Of a DNA stretch of 64,000 nt, positions 31,811-42,136 are shown in pieces. Below the pieces are notes generated by a model. That model ran no database searches. It had not been told where the DNA came from and worked only from the letters and a program-made list of their open reading frames with translations. Numbering within the stretch: the stretch's first letter is position 1; every line of letters starts with the position of its first letter. This DNA comes from Lojkania enalia (Eukaryota > Ascomycota > Dothideomycetes > Pleosporales): the NCBI GenBank assembly GCA_010094045.1, contig ML986645.1, positions 130,446 to 194,445 of the forward strand, read 5' to 3'. The position numbers and the translations under genes are program-made.

Positions 31811-32724
31811 TTAGCTGGCGTGCGACTTGCCAGCCGAATCGGCTTGGGCGCGGAGGTTAGCGGCGGTGGAGCCAGTCTCAGAGAAGTAGCGGGAGAAAAC
31901 TGGCTGTAGGAAGGATCGGAAGATGATTTGAGCGCCGCTGCCAATTGTTAGTTGCACTTGTCAACCATGGCCTAGAATGTTGTCGACATACGAGGTCTGG
32001 GGGAGAGCCATCCAGAGAACAAGGATGAACTTGAAGGTGTAGTAGAAAGCTACAAGAAATTAGTTTTACTCTTTGCACTGAGCAATTCTAGTACATACGG
32101 AACCAGTAAACGGCGTTGACGGCGCTCTCGAAAACGGTCAAGAACGCATAGACAACCCAGTACTAGAACGTCACGTTAGCCAAGATGATCATATCCATGT
32201 CGTGATTTTTATGCTTCTAATTAATTGAATGTCGCGGAAATAATTGGTGTCATACCGTCAACCACTGCACCCAAAATTAGCATGTTTCGTGAGACATAAC
32301 CCCGCAACAATCGCGGCAGAGGACGGGAATACGCACCTGCGTGTCATCGATCTTGCTCGCACTAAACAGCGCAGCTAGCGAGTAGTAGCCGGGCAGGATG
32401 AATCCAGCAATATTGACGAGGAACTCGCCGGCAATGTTGAAGAAGATGAGGAAGAAGTAGAGAGCGGCGAGACCGAGGACGGCATAGACCTTGGGCACGG
32501 AAGTCTGCTTCTCAAAGTTGTTCAGGGCGGGGTATTTGGATAGCTAAAAGCAAGCAGTATTGTCAGCGCACCATGCCCAGATGCCAGAGAGCTGTACGGG
32601 TGGTCCCTCGCCAGCGATGGTGCGGGCGAGACACGAGCGGGTGTTATCGCAGGAGGCAGCAGCCGAGACTCACCTCTTTGTCGAGCTGCGACATGTGGTG
32701 CTGGGCCTTTTCTTGGATAGACAT
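31811..32724 (-). CDS. YOP1: YOP1/REEP5-family ER membrane-shaping protein
   Basis: Yop1 (TB2/DP1/HVA22 family) bends tubular ER with hairpin membrane segments and partners with reticulons and the atlastin-like Sey1. Six exons (32724-32674, 32543-32337, 32264-32256, 32162-32099, 32049-31992, 31937-31811) sum to 172 codons (171 aa), the normal size. The order is MSIQEKAQHHMSQLDKE, then LSKYPALNNFEKQTSVPKVY, a first hydrophobic hairpin (AVLGLAALYFFLIFFNIAGE, FLVNIAGFILPGYYSLAALF), the WLT microexon, YWVVYAFLTVFESAVNAVYW, FPFYYTFKFILVLWMALPQT and GAQIIFRSFLQPVFSRYF with a polar tail. The 9-nt exon encoding Trp-Leu-Thr is needed for the conserved QWLTYWVVYA. All introns have GT...AG ends (130, 72, 93, 49 and 53 bp). 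Confidence 0.95.
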
Positions 32725-33583
32725 GGTGGAACGCAGAGGGTGGAGGCTGGGGGTGCGGTGGGCACGGGGGGCTCAGTTAAAGTGATGGAAGAGGGCGTGT
32801 CTGAGTGTAGGCGGCTGTGCGATTGTGTGCGATTGCGATGCAGGCGTGGGGAGTCTGTGGAAGGAGAAAGAAAGGGGATTGTGGGATGGGCGGGTCTGCT
32901 GCCAGCGCGTCATCGCTAAATACGTCAGTCCCTTTTCACGAGCCAAACAGCGCCCGCGAGATGACGGGCCTGTCTCAGACGCCAGGGCCCAGCGTGTACT
33001 GTCGGGTGACCCGTATCCTAATGGGCAGCATTCTAATTAAAACCCTCCCAAGTCGACTGTCGGCGTGAACCACGGCCGTGGTTCGGGGGGTGGGAGAGAC
33101 GGGTCCGCCCGAATTGGGCGAAGTGCAGCACGTGACCCGCCTGGAGGTTCCCGCCATGGTTCAGCCGAAAGCGCTTTCCCCGTGTGGTTGCTCTTGTAAC
33201 TCGGCTGGTGTTTACGTCCAGCCTCTCCCACAACAAACCCACGAAACACAATCCGGCCGCTCACAGGCCCGCCGCCCTTTTTGGATATCCTCTATCCCTC
33301 TCTGATTATTCTATCCTATGCGATTTTGCATCCAGTAGTCGCTTTTCTTGCCCCGCGGCCGTTCCGGATCCCAAATAAACAACGTCAACAATACCACATA
33401 GCCGTTTGGACTCGACAGACGCTCCCGTCGACCAGAAAGAGCCACCCTCCCATTTCCCTGATACGCAGGCAAAGTGACCATCTCCGCAGCTGTTGCGCTG
33501 CTCTCCTGAATACTCTTGCCGTTGCTTGACCGGCATTGTTTGGGCGGTAAACATTGCGCAAACTTCAGTCAGGCCCAGCCACC
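32725..33583. promoter_or_regulatory. divergent promoter region, YOP1 / RFX factor
   Basis: About 860 bp separate the two divergent start codons. It is GC-rich, with no ORF of protein character. A symmetric motif CCACGGCCGTGG lies near 33071-33082. The RFX gene has a Kozak-like context (ccaccATGG) at its end. Confidence 0.5.
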
Positions 33584-36164
33584 ATGGCGAACAACACCCA
33601 CCGCTCGCGGTCCAACACCTCGATATCAACAAAGAGCAACAGGCCGCTTTCCCGTGCATCTACTACGAGCATTCACTCTTTTGACCAGCACGATCAGCCG
33701 CACGACATACAGCCCCAATATCAGCATCAGCAACAGCCACAGCATCCAGCAACCTTCGCCCAGCCATACAATGCAGCCTATGCGCCTCTCGAGCCTGCGC
33801 TTCTACAAGCAGCACAGCACGCAAGCCAGCAAGAGAACCTGCCCATGGACCCGGTCCATCAGTTGATGTCGTATTCCACCGAGTCGGTCGCCAACGTCGG
33901 CCCACCAAACGGCCTCACCCAGCAGCAATTCGACCCAGCCCACGCTGCACAAGCTCTCCAGGTCGCTCTAGGACAATCACAGCCCATGGCCCCAGCATCT
34001 CTTGAAGCTGAAGAAAAGAAAAAGAAAGGCTCCGCTTCAGGGAGTGCGACAAATGATAAGGAACTGCGGGAGATGCTCGCCCGGAATGACGGTCGCGCAC
34101 TAAAAGACGTCGCGGCAGAAGTGATTGCGACTGACAGAACATCAAAAGCAGAGAAGTCCAAGCAGCTCTTTGCAATGCTCTGGTAAGTCGATTACAATTC
34201 TAAAGATAGGACACTGCCTGACTGCTGCTAGGCTGAAAGGAGTCTGCCGAATCGCGAAGACTTCTGTGCCCCGAAACCGCGTCTATTCGAAATATGCAGA
34301 GCGATGCGCAACAGAACGAGTGATACCTCTGAACCCTGCATCGTTCGGAAAATTAGTGCGTGTAATTTTTCCTGGTATTCAGACAAGACGATTGGGGGTT
34401 CGAGGAGAGTCAAAATACCACTACGTGGACCTCGCCCTCATCAACGACACAGAGGATGGCGATGGATCCCGCCGTTCTGTTGCCCCAACAGCGCAACAAG
34501 CTTCCTCCAAGCGGCAGGGTTCGTCGGAGCCCAAATTGGACTTCAATTCAATCCCCCGACTACCTACAGATACTGCCGCCTTTCCACCGCAGGACCAGAC
34601 TTTCGAATCCCAGAGCAGCTACTTCTCACAAGAGCCTTCGAAAGGACGATTATTCGCCGACATCTATTCACCTCAGTTCCGGCCCCCCACCAGCCGACCA
34701 ACATCGCACACGTACGAATACGAGCTCAAGTTTCCTACTGCAGAGCAATTGGCACTCAAGGATGACTTCGAGATCGCGCTTCCAGATATTGTGCCGTATC
34801 TGCCGCCTCGCACAGACCCGGATTCTGCGGAAGCATTGGTCGCATTATACCGTACTCATTGCACCTCGCTCGTTGACTCGGTCCGATACTGCAAAGAGAA
34901 ACAGTTCTTCCGTCTGTTCGCCTCTTTTCACGGCACATTGACCGTCCCAGTCCAGAAGTTGTTCGCCCAACCAGAGATCGCTCCCTGGATTCGAGAATGC
35001 GACTGGATGATGTATCAGAAGATGATCCGCAACCTCTCGCAGCTAACCTTACAAGTCGCACCTGCTCCAGTGCTGAAATTTCTGGATAACGTTGCAAAAA
35101 TGTTACATCCTCACATCAGCAAGGTGTTTCACAGTCTTCCTGTTCATGTCCTCGAAGCCCGACTGGAGCCAGCTACACTATTTGCTCATCTACTTCGACA
35201 AATGCTTCGAGTAAATTCAACTGCACACGCAGCAGCCGTGATGCTATTAGGAGATCAAAATCGCGAGCAGATGTGGGCAGACTGGAAGACTTACGTCAAT
35301 ACGAAGCGGATCATCGAGAATGAGCTGCCGCAATCCTGCGGGCACGAGGATGTGCACAACATACTCACGACTGAGATTCGGGCAATGCTTCTACCTCTAA
35401 ATGACATATCACCGGACGGTAGTTTCTACCAGGAAATCTCACCTAACGCCGAGCTGTCGAATGAAACCGTTATCGATCGCATCGCAGCTTTCCTTATCAA
35501 ACTTCCTTCAAGGTTTCCTCACGTACCGGCCCGCACATTACTTCACTGTGTGAATGCACTTGGGTCTGCTGCGCTTCGCGAGATTACTGTTGAGAACGGT
35601 ATGAGCTTCCAGGGCTGGTGGTTGACCAAGGTCTTCATTGATGAGATGGGTCAATGGTTGGCATCGCTAGGTGGATTCCTCGATCATACTCCTACGCTCC
35701 CAAACTGGAACACTCTGTCATATTCTCCCGGATTGATGGCCGATTCCGTCAACACCGGCATGGCCACTGGGGGAGGTAGCGGAAGTAACAACGACAGTCG
35801 TTATAGCAGCATCGATGCAGATTTTGGGCCAAACCAAAGTTTCATGTCTACTAACAGCGTTCAAATGCAAGACGCGGGCAACTCAAATCAAGAAAGTATG
35901 CCAGACCTCTCAGAGCCTCTCCCATTAGCGGATATTTGGTAGTTAACTAACACAAGACGAGCAGTCAACTCTCGACGATATATTGAACGGTACGATCAAG
36001 TGAGCTTCAATCTAGACCTAGACCTAGCGACCTCGCAACAGGAACAGACCCACGACGATAGCGGCATTGGTCTCATAGACGACAACAATGATGCGAAATT
36101 CGCCTCGAACATGCACCAAATGCTGAAGTCGCATCTCACACAACTCCCTACGAGTGCGAGTTAA
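33584..36164 (+). CDS. rfx1: RFX-family winged-helix transcription factor
   Basis: RFX proteins bind X-box DNA; fungal members (yeast Rfx1/Crt1, Penicillium/Acremonium CPCR1, RfxA) control DNA-damage genes, cell division and morphology. Exons 33584-34182, 34232-35895 and 35965-36164 give 821 codons (820 aa). The N-terminal 190 residues are Gln/Ser/Pro-rich. The RFX DNA-binding winged helix (about 195-270) includes SVPRNRVYSKYAERCATERV, LNPASFGKLVRVIFPGIQTR and LGVRGESKYHYVDLAL. A dimerisation/RFX-central region follows (about 400-690). A naive reading stops at 35942. However, a 69-bp intron (35896-35964) with branch TTAACTAAC and acceptor GCAG removes that stop and joins NQE to a final exon starting NSRRYIERYDQVSFNLDLDL with QTHDDSGIGLIDD. 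The start ATG has a strong context. Confidence 0.94.
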
Positions 36165-36732
36165 CCAAGCCGACCGGCAATCGCCGACATCTCATCCATA
36201 CCTCTACCTCTTTCGATATCCGCACAGCTTTCCCAAGCCTCGTCCTACCTCATCCTCTCCATCATTTCATGTGTTATGATGTCTCCGAAGTTACGATAAT
36301 TACCGAAAAGGACGGCCGGCTTTCCGGAAGTGTTTGTTTATAACTTTTAATTTTGTACAATCGGCGCGGTACCCAAGCAGGCTGTCTACTACGTCTTGAT
36401 TTCTTGATTTCTTGATTTCCTTGACCTGCGCGAATGATCTGCAGCGGATGCTTGATTTTGAGTTGCTCTTTTAATTCTTGTGTACATTGTTGAACCCTGC
36501 TTTTTTGCATAAGCTTGTTGGGGTCGGTGGGTTGTTTTCACGGATTGATTAGATGGTTTGTTCGTAATAGGCAAAATTATCATGTCGATTTCTCATCATT
36601 AGGTATCGATGTTGCTTCAGTGCAGAGTGTGGTGTTGACTTGTGGATTGGATGACTTCCAAATACTTGCCTTGTTTTATGCATATCTACAGTACACAGAT
36701 CCAACCTAACCCACCTTTAACATACACATTTC
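36165..36732. other. convergent 3' spacer after RFX
   Basis: About 570 bp between two convergent genes. It contains a CTTGATTT octamer repeat; no gene is seen. Confidence 0.5.
36395..36418. repeat. CTTGATTT octamer, 3 perfect copies
   Basis: Three perfect tandem eight-base units lie in the convergent spacer. Confidence 0.95.
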
Positions 36733-37554
36733 TTACAGTTTGGCTCCAGCGCTCCCTTCAGCGTCCTCAATCGCAATCTCGCTTGTACACAGAATAAACG
36801 TATCCCGCAGCGCGGGGACGCGATACTTTTTATTTACCTCCTGGTAATCCCTTCCGCGCAACATATCCGCGAAATGCAAGATACTGGGATAATGCGCCAG
36901 GGCGACTTCATCCCACTTCCCGCCTCCACCCTCATCGCCCTTTCCACCGCCACCGACATGGGTAACCGTACCGACCAACTTCGCGACCCCACCCCTCGAG
37001 CTCCCAATCGACTCCGCAAACCGCTTCCCGTACTCGAGATACGAATCCTTCATCCCCTGTTTAAAAGAAAGCAGGTTCAGCATCGAGACCGGGGCGGTGC
37101 CTATCCTGCGGTTTGCCGAGAAAGCGGATATCCAGTCCTGCAGCTCGGGCGCGAGTTCGAGGTTCTGCGGCGACGAGGCGGGCGCCGCATGGTTCTCCTC
37201 GTTGCTGTTTAACCGCGGCGTGGTGGACGGGTCCGCATGCAGCAGCCCGTCATTCCTCGCCGAAAAGTTTCTTAGAAGCCGCGATGGGATCCCTGCGGTT
37301 ACGGTCCAGGCGTGGGCAATGTGCGCTGTTACTGGTGGCGGGAGCGGATCCGTGGAGGGAAGGATTAGGAGGATGTCCCAGTGGATGTTTTGGGCGAGGA
37401 GAGCGTCGGTGGAGAGCTGGGTGGGGAGGATTATCCAGCGCAGGACCTTGGAGATGACGAGCGGGGAGAGAGAGGTCGAGTGGAGGGTTGCGAGGAAGGT
37501 TTTTAAGGGGATGGTGGGGTGGAGGGAGAGGAGGTGCAGTGTGCAGAGGGGCAT
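36733..37554 (-). CDS. conserved hypothetical protein, C-terminal dimeric alpha/beta-barrel-like
   Basis: A single-exon frame of 273 aa from ATG 37554. The first 100 residues read like a small alpha/beta fold (LHSTSLSPLVISKVLRWIIL, DILLILPSTDPLPPPVTAHI). The C-terminal half has VSMLNLLSFKQGMKDSYLEY, KWDEVALAHYPSILHFADML and YQEVNKKYRVPALRDTFIL. This pattern of a short strand, long helix and 'ALAHYPS...DML' is that of DUF1330/EthD-type dimeric alpha-beta barrels, here on general resemblance only. A glycine-rich insert (HVGGGGKGDEGGGGKW) interrupts the barrel-like region. The function is unknown and the enzyme type cannot be inferred. Confidence 0.65.
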   Translation of the reverse strand: MPLCTLHLLSLHPTIPLKTFLATLHSTSLSPLVISKVLRWIILPTQLSTDALLAQNIHWDILLILPSTDPLPPPVTAHIAHAWTVTAGIPSRLLRNFSARNDGLLHADPSTTPRLNSNEENHAAPASSPQNLELAPELQDWISAFSANRRIGTAPVSMLNLLSFKQGMKDSYLEYGKRFAESIGSSRGGVAKLVGTVTHVGGGGKGDEGGGGKWDEVALAHYPSILHFADMLRGRDYQEVNKKYRVPALRDTFILCTSEIAIEDAEGSAGAKL

Positions 37555-37888
37555 TTCAGTTAGTTTTTGGATTTGGGTTTCGATTTGGATTTGGATTTGG
37601 TAGAGGGGAAATTTGGAGGTTGTTGGATTTAAGGCTTATGTATATTATTATGCGGACCTGGGTTTGTTGTGGAGTTTGGATGATGTAGTGAGATGCCGAG
37701 GTATGGAGGATGAGGCGCTGTGATTGGATGGTTGGAGATCACTATACAAATGAGGGGGAGAGCTCCAGATCTCTGGACTCTTGCGGTTCCGCGGGGAAAT
37801 CCTCATATCCACCAAATAGCAAGGCTAAAAGATAGTGATGAGCTTCATTCTCTCCTGCTAGCTAAATCGTTGAATGGTAATGCTTTGC
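37555..37888. promoter_or_regulatory. promoter region of the 273-aa hypothetical gene
   Basis: This 330-bp spacer lies between two minus-strand genes and contains imperfect GGATTT hexamer repeats (about 37569-37600) directly upstream of the start codon. Confidence 0.45.
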
Positions 37889-39111
37889 TTAACCAGCAGC
37901 CTGTTCCGCATGTCCCTTAATCAGTCCCAACTCCCTAGCTTCCAAATCCACGATATCTGGCAGCAATTGCTCCAGAGACTTTTGCTTGGGCTCCCACCCA
38001 AACAGCTTCTTCGCTCTGATCGCCTTGCATCTCGAGTTCATGCCCCATAGATAGCTTCCCATTGTCGTCAGCTTATCCGCTTCATCAGGCGATATCTTGT
38101 CGATATCATCTGTCTTGATCAGTTTCTTGTCAACCGCTGTCTTCGCAATCCCCTTCGCAATCTCTCCCCACGCCAACTCTCCATTCTCCGCGAAGTAGTA
38201 ACCCTCAGAATTCCACGTAGCAGGCCGTCCATCTTGAAGCGCAGCCGTAACAAGCGCCAGAAACACATCACTGAGGTCCTGGACATGGATCTGAGTCCAT
38301 GTATTCATCCCGCCCATGACATGAAATCCCTTGCCACGCTGCAACGCCGCGCGCGCCATGCGATACACCTGCACACTCTTCCGATTATCCGGGCCCCTCC
38401 CAGGACCATAGATACACGGCGGACAAACAATGGCTGTGGACACATTCCCCGGGTACATTTCGCTGGCCGCCAACACCACCTTATCGACATCGCGGTGCGT
38501 GGCGTCGTCCGGAAGATGCGTGACTTCTGAAATCCCGTCCCAATCGTCGTATATTTTTGAAGAAGGCATACCATAGGTCTTTGTCGAGTAGTCTTCGAAG
38601 CAGAGGATGCCCGTGCCGGAAGTATGGATGAGGAAGGATTTTGTAGGTTTCTGGCCTAGGCCCGCGATGAGGGCGGAGGCGGCGGGCTGGTGGTCGGCAT
38701 CTGCGCAGTGGAGGACGATGTCTGCGGATGAAGCTTCGGTAGTGAGAAGCTGGGGCTGTGGTCAACATATACTCCTACTGGTCGATTGCAAAGGGACGTT
38801 GGTAAGGGCCTTGTATAGAAGCATAGCTGCTGTTTTATAATACGATTCTACGGTTCTATATGAGACAGTTTGCATACCTCAGTGCTGTCCAAGGTTCCGT
38901 AAACGAGGCGGATCTTGGGGTATTGAGTAGCGATTTTGGCGCCTTTATCGCTGTTGCGGACGAGTGCCGTGATCTCAAGGTCTGGGTACGAGTTCGCTAT
39001 TACATATAGCGCATCGCCGCCGATGTAACCCGTAGCCCCTGTTCTACGTCATGGTCAATTGCACGTAGAAGAAATGGTCTAGACGAGGACCGACATGAAG
39101 AGCTTAGCCAT
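37889..39111 (-). CDS. extended-SDR NAD(P)-dependent epimerase/dehydratase-like protein
   Basis: Three exons (39111-39095, 39043-38878, 38755-37889) sum to 350 codons (349 aa). The first exon, 17 nt, joins across a 51-bp intron to rebuild MAKLFITGATGYIGGDALY, the Rossmann nucleotide-binding start with GxxGxxG. Further on are EITALVRNSDKGAKIATQYP, RLVYGTLD, FLIHTSGTG, and AIVCPPCIYGPGRGPDN, the last being the conserved post-catalytic block of extended SDRs. The usual catalytic YxxxK is not obvious (YSTKTYG is near the place), so this is better described as an atypical or NmrA-like/epimerase-like SDR. The C-terminus carries FGWEPKQKSLEQLLPDIV, as in the family. The substrate is unknown. Donor GTCGGT of intron 1 is non-ideal, but the joint is the one that restores the motif. 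Confidence 0.85.
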
Positions 39112-40276
39112 TGTAGGGTGGGTTGTAGCGCAAGCTCGTTAGCCACACTTTTAATCGGTAAAGCTGTGTATATAAACTTGATGTGGTATAATCAATTGGA
39201 ATGGTCGAGGTGCTGCTTCGAGCTGGTGTGGATGAGATTCGGCTCGGATAATTAGGTATATCATTGTAAAGATACCTAGCTACAGCGCGAAGTGGGGTGT
39301 TGGACGGGAAGAAACAAGGGCCTACGTTACACGACTTTTATTCGATAAAGATTTATTTGCTGTATGCGAAGCTGTATAATAAAGAGACCTGTATTTTAAT
39401 ACCAATATGTATTAGCCGAATTTTTGGAAATAATCAAGCTGTTCGAACTACGGCATCGGTAGCCTCTATATGCTAGGTAAGAAACCCAGCACAAGTAATA
39501 ACTAGGTAAAAATAGCTATGAGGCTCTAACATGCGCGCCCCCAGTTCCCTACTATTATATAAATATAAAACTTTAGTATACCCGCTACATTTAAAGTAAC
39601 GCCATCGGATCCGATCTCCTTAACTGAGCAGACCTGTGGTCCAGTAGCTGAGGGTATTTGTCCCGGAACAAGCTACTCCCATCTACCTAAGCATTAGGGG
39701 TAGGTAGAAAGTATCTCTGTTTTGCGGATTTATTTTATTTTAGTTTGAAAAATACACATATATATATATATATTTCCACATGAAGGCAGCTCGGAAAGGC
39801 TTAAGAGGGCGAGAGACGGCTTGTCCTTTTTTCTCCCAACCGAACAAGATGTCCTGATTGACCAGATATTGCCCGGTACTGAGGTATGTGTTTCATTAGA
39901 TTCAGCAGGTCGGAAGCCATCATGTTGTACAGAAGGGAAGATACGTAACTCTCTGACGCTCGAGATTGCTGTTTTGAGCCGAGTTTATTATGAGAGGGAT
40001 TTGATGGTTAGTCGCGATGCGAATAGTTACGTAAGCATTCACTTTTTGCTGACCTTCAGTTAAGGCACTTAGAAAGTTTAAAGAGTATGTTATTAATTAT
40101 ATATTATAGATATATTAAGCCAGAAAAGTAAAATAGACTCTCAAACACCTTGCTCTTAGTCTAATGGTATCCAAACACAATTCTAACTATAACATTTCCA
40201 AATAAAATAAAATAAAACTTATAGTAAACATAACCCATAACCATAATCCGAGCCCGAAGTTTCGAAAGACGAGAGC
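39112..40276. other. AT-rich gene-free spacer
   Basis: About 1.2 kb with many A/T runs and an (AT)8 run. An 80-aa plus-strand frame at 39821-40063 has no protein features. The left edge contains the promoter of the SDR-like gene and the right edge the 3' end of the MFS gene. Confidence 0.5.
39758..39773. repeat. (AT)8 microsatellite
   Basis: Eight uninterrupted AT units in non-coding sequence. Confidence 0.9.
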
Positions 40277-42136
40277 CTATTTAGCAGCAAACCTAGACTT
40301 AGCCCTCAACGTAGCTCCGAAGAAAAACAGCGCGTACACGCCGACGCTGCATCCAACGGTCAACCCAGCAAGAAGCGAGATCCCGCGATCAACCCCCAAG
40401 TTATGGAACATCGGGTAGGAGAAGTGTATAGCACCAGCCGCGAGCGCCGAGCGGAAGAAGTCGTTACCAGCGAACAACGAAGCCGCATACTGCGGGTAGA
40501 CAAGCGGCAGATATAGGAAAATGCACTGGATGATTAGGAAGATGCCGATCGTCGTGATGACTATGCCGATACAGGACACGATCCAATGGATGTCTGGATT
40601 TGATGTCCAGCCGAAGATGAACAGGCCAACGGGGACGAGCCAGGTAACGAAGAGGGCGGGGATAAGGCGGCGCTCTGGCTCGCCGAGGCCGTTGTTTCGG
40701 ATCGAGGGCTCGACGATGTAGTAGATGTACCACCAGTACCAGGCAATGGAAAGGACCACGCCGGCAGTAACAGAGAGGAAAGTGAGGCCTTGTTGGCCGA
40801 GGTTGAAGTGGTACATCGCATTGTAGACGAGCGGGAAGGCTTCGAAGAAGGAGTAGAATATACCGTAGATGAGGGCGGTGTAGAGGGCTGTGAAGGCGAT
40901 ACTAGGGTCGAGTATCACGAGTTGGAAGGGTCGGTATAGAGCTTCGATTGTGATGTCTCGGGCTGTAATGTTGGCTTGATCGATCTCGGATTGAGACTTG
41001 AGACGGTTGTCGCCAGTCAATTTTCGGAGGCGCTGAGCGCGGCGAAGGAGGATGTTTGCAGATGAGGTCTCCGGAAGGAAGAAGAAGAGGGAGATCCAGA
41101 CTGGTCCATTGAGCCAGAGCATCTCCCAGAGAGACCATCGCCAGTTTTCGGCTTGGACGCTGAACCCAGAGATGATAGGTCCCAGAGCAGGGCCGCAAGT
41201 GGCAGCAAACGCCCATAGAGACAAGGCGTAGGGGAGTTTGATAATACTGAAGATGTCACTAAGGGATGCTCCGCCAGTAGCTAAACAAGGGCTGCCGAAG
41301 AAGCCTTGAAGGAATCGGAGTACGATGAGGCCAGCGAAGTTGTCGACGAGAGCTGTCGGTACTAGCAGGATGACAAAAATAGCATAGGAGATCATGTAAG
41401 GCGGATTTCTGCCAATGACAGGAATCTCACTGAGCGGCGAGAAGAGTAGGGGACCGATGCCATACGCTAAGACGTACATGGACAATCCGAGCGAGGCAGC
41501 CCCGAGAGAGACTCCAAAGCGTATCATTACTCCTTCAGTGGATGGTGCGTATATGGCTGAGCCCATATAGACTGACATGGTGTACATGAGAATCTGAAGC
41601 AGGACGACGATCTTCTTTCCGAAGCCCCAGTTTTGAGGGTTATCTGGGTCATCGGTCGTGTACCAGTCGACGAGGATTGTGCCATCGTCAAGCTTCTCAG
41701 GCTCGATTGGCCTAGAAGGGCCTTTCTCGATCGAGGCAAGCGTGAACTGCTGTTCAAGGTCTGCTCTTGAAACCGACTTTTGCAGGGCTTCCTTGGTGCC
41801 AACTCTTGAAAGCTGGGTGCGGGCAGTGCGTGCGGTTCGTGCCGTCTGTGCAGTCTTGATCTTTTCAAGATCTGAGATATCTTCGTCTTCCTCTGTCTCG
41901 GTCTTCTCGTTCTCGACGACTGTTTCTGGGTCGGGATAGACAACTTCCTCAACGGCTGGACCCTCGTCTACTGCTGATGTAACATCTTCTTCAACGGGAA
42001 CTTGTTTTCCTTGGTGGATGAGGTAGGAGGGTGGAAGCTGAAAGTCGAAACGTTCTTCAGGGTACTGGAGCACACGGTTGTGGGTGACGAATCTGATGAT
42101 TTGCCCAACGGGCGCATCTCTGATGAGTGCTAACAT
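40277..42136 (-). CDS. DHA1-type MFS drug/toxicant exporter
   Basis: A single-exon 619-aa frame starting at ATG 42136. The first ~150 residues form a cytosolic, acidic N-terminal tail (EKTETEEDEDISDLEKIK then a TAR tripeptide repeat). Twelve hydrophobic segments follow. Family hallmarks are DNPQNWGFGKKI before TM1, LGLSMYVLAYGIGPLLFSPL with SEIPVIGRNPPYM after TM2, and GFFGSPCLATGGASLSDIF in TM5, the antiporter motif of the DHA1 family that includes yeast Flr1 and Candida Mdr1. Such pumps export azoles, benomyl, cycloheximide and similar compounds by proton antiport at the plasma membrane. There is no secondary-metabolite backbone gene next to it, so it is more likely a general detoxification pump. 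Substrates cannot be read from sequence. Confidence 0.92.
   Translation of the reverse strand: MLALIRDAPVGQIIRFVTHNRVLQYPEERFDFQLPPSYLIHQGKQVPVEEDVTSAVDEGPAVEEVVYPDPETVVENEKTETEEDEDISDLEKIKTAQTARTARTARTQLSRVGTKEALQKSVSRADLEQQFTLASIEKGPSRPIEPEKLDDGTILVDWYTTDDPDNPQNWGFGKKIVVLLQILMYTMSVYMGSAIYAPSTEGVMIRFGVSLGAASLGLSMYVLAYGIGPLLFSPLSEIPVIGRNPPYMISYAIFVILLVPTALVDNFAGLIVLRFLQGFFGSPCLATGGASLSDIFSIIKLPYALSLWAFAATCGPALGPIISGFSVQAENWRWSLWEMLWLNGPVWISLFFFLPETSSANILLRRAQRLRKLTGDNRLKSQSEIDQANITARDITIEALYRPFQLVILDPSIAFTALYTALIYGIFYSFFEAFPLVYNAMYHFNLGQQGLTFLSVTAGVVLSIAWYWWYIYYIVEPSIRNNGLGEPERRLIPALFVTWLVPVGLFIFGWTSNPDIHWIVSCIGIVITTIGIFLIIQCIFLYLPLVYPQYAASLFAGNDFFRSALAAGAIHFSYPMFHNLGVDRGISLLAGLTVGCSVGVYALFFFGATLRAKSRFAAK

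Noticed and set aside
35939..35964. A 26-bp intron GTAGTT...GCAG at the RFX ORF end
   Set aside because: Too short and gives the wrong frame. The 69-bp intron from 35896 uses the same acceptor, keeps the frame and has proper branch-site spacing.
39821..40063. An 80-aa plus-strand ORF in AT-rich spacer
   Set aside because: No recognisable feature, isolated, and in AT-rich non-coding surroundings.
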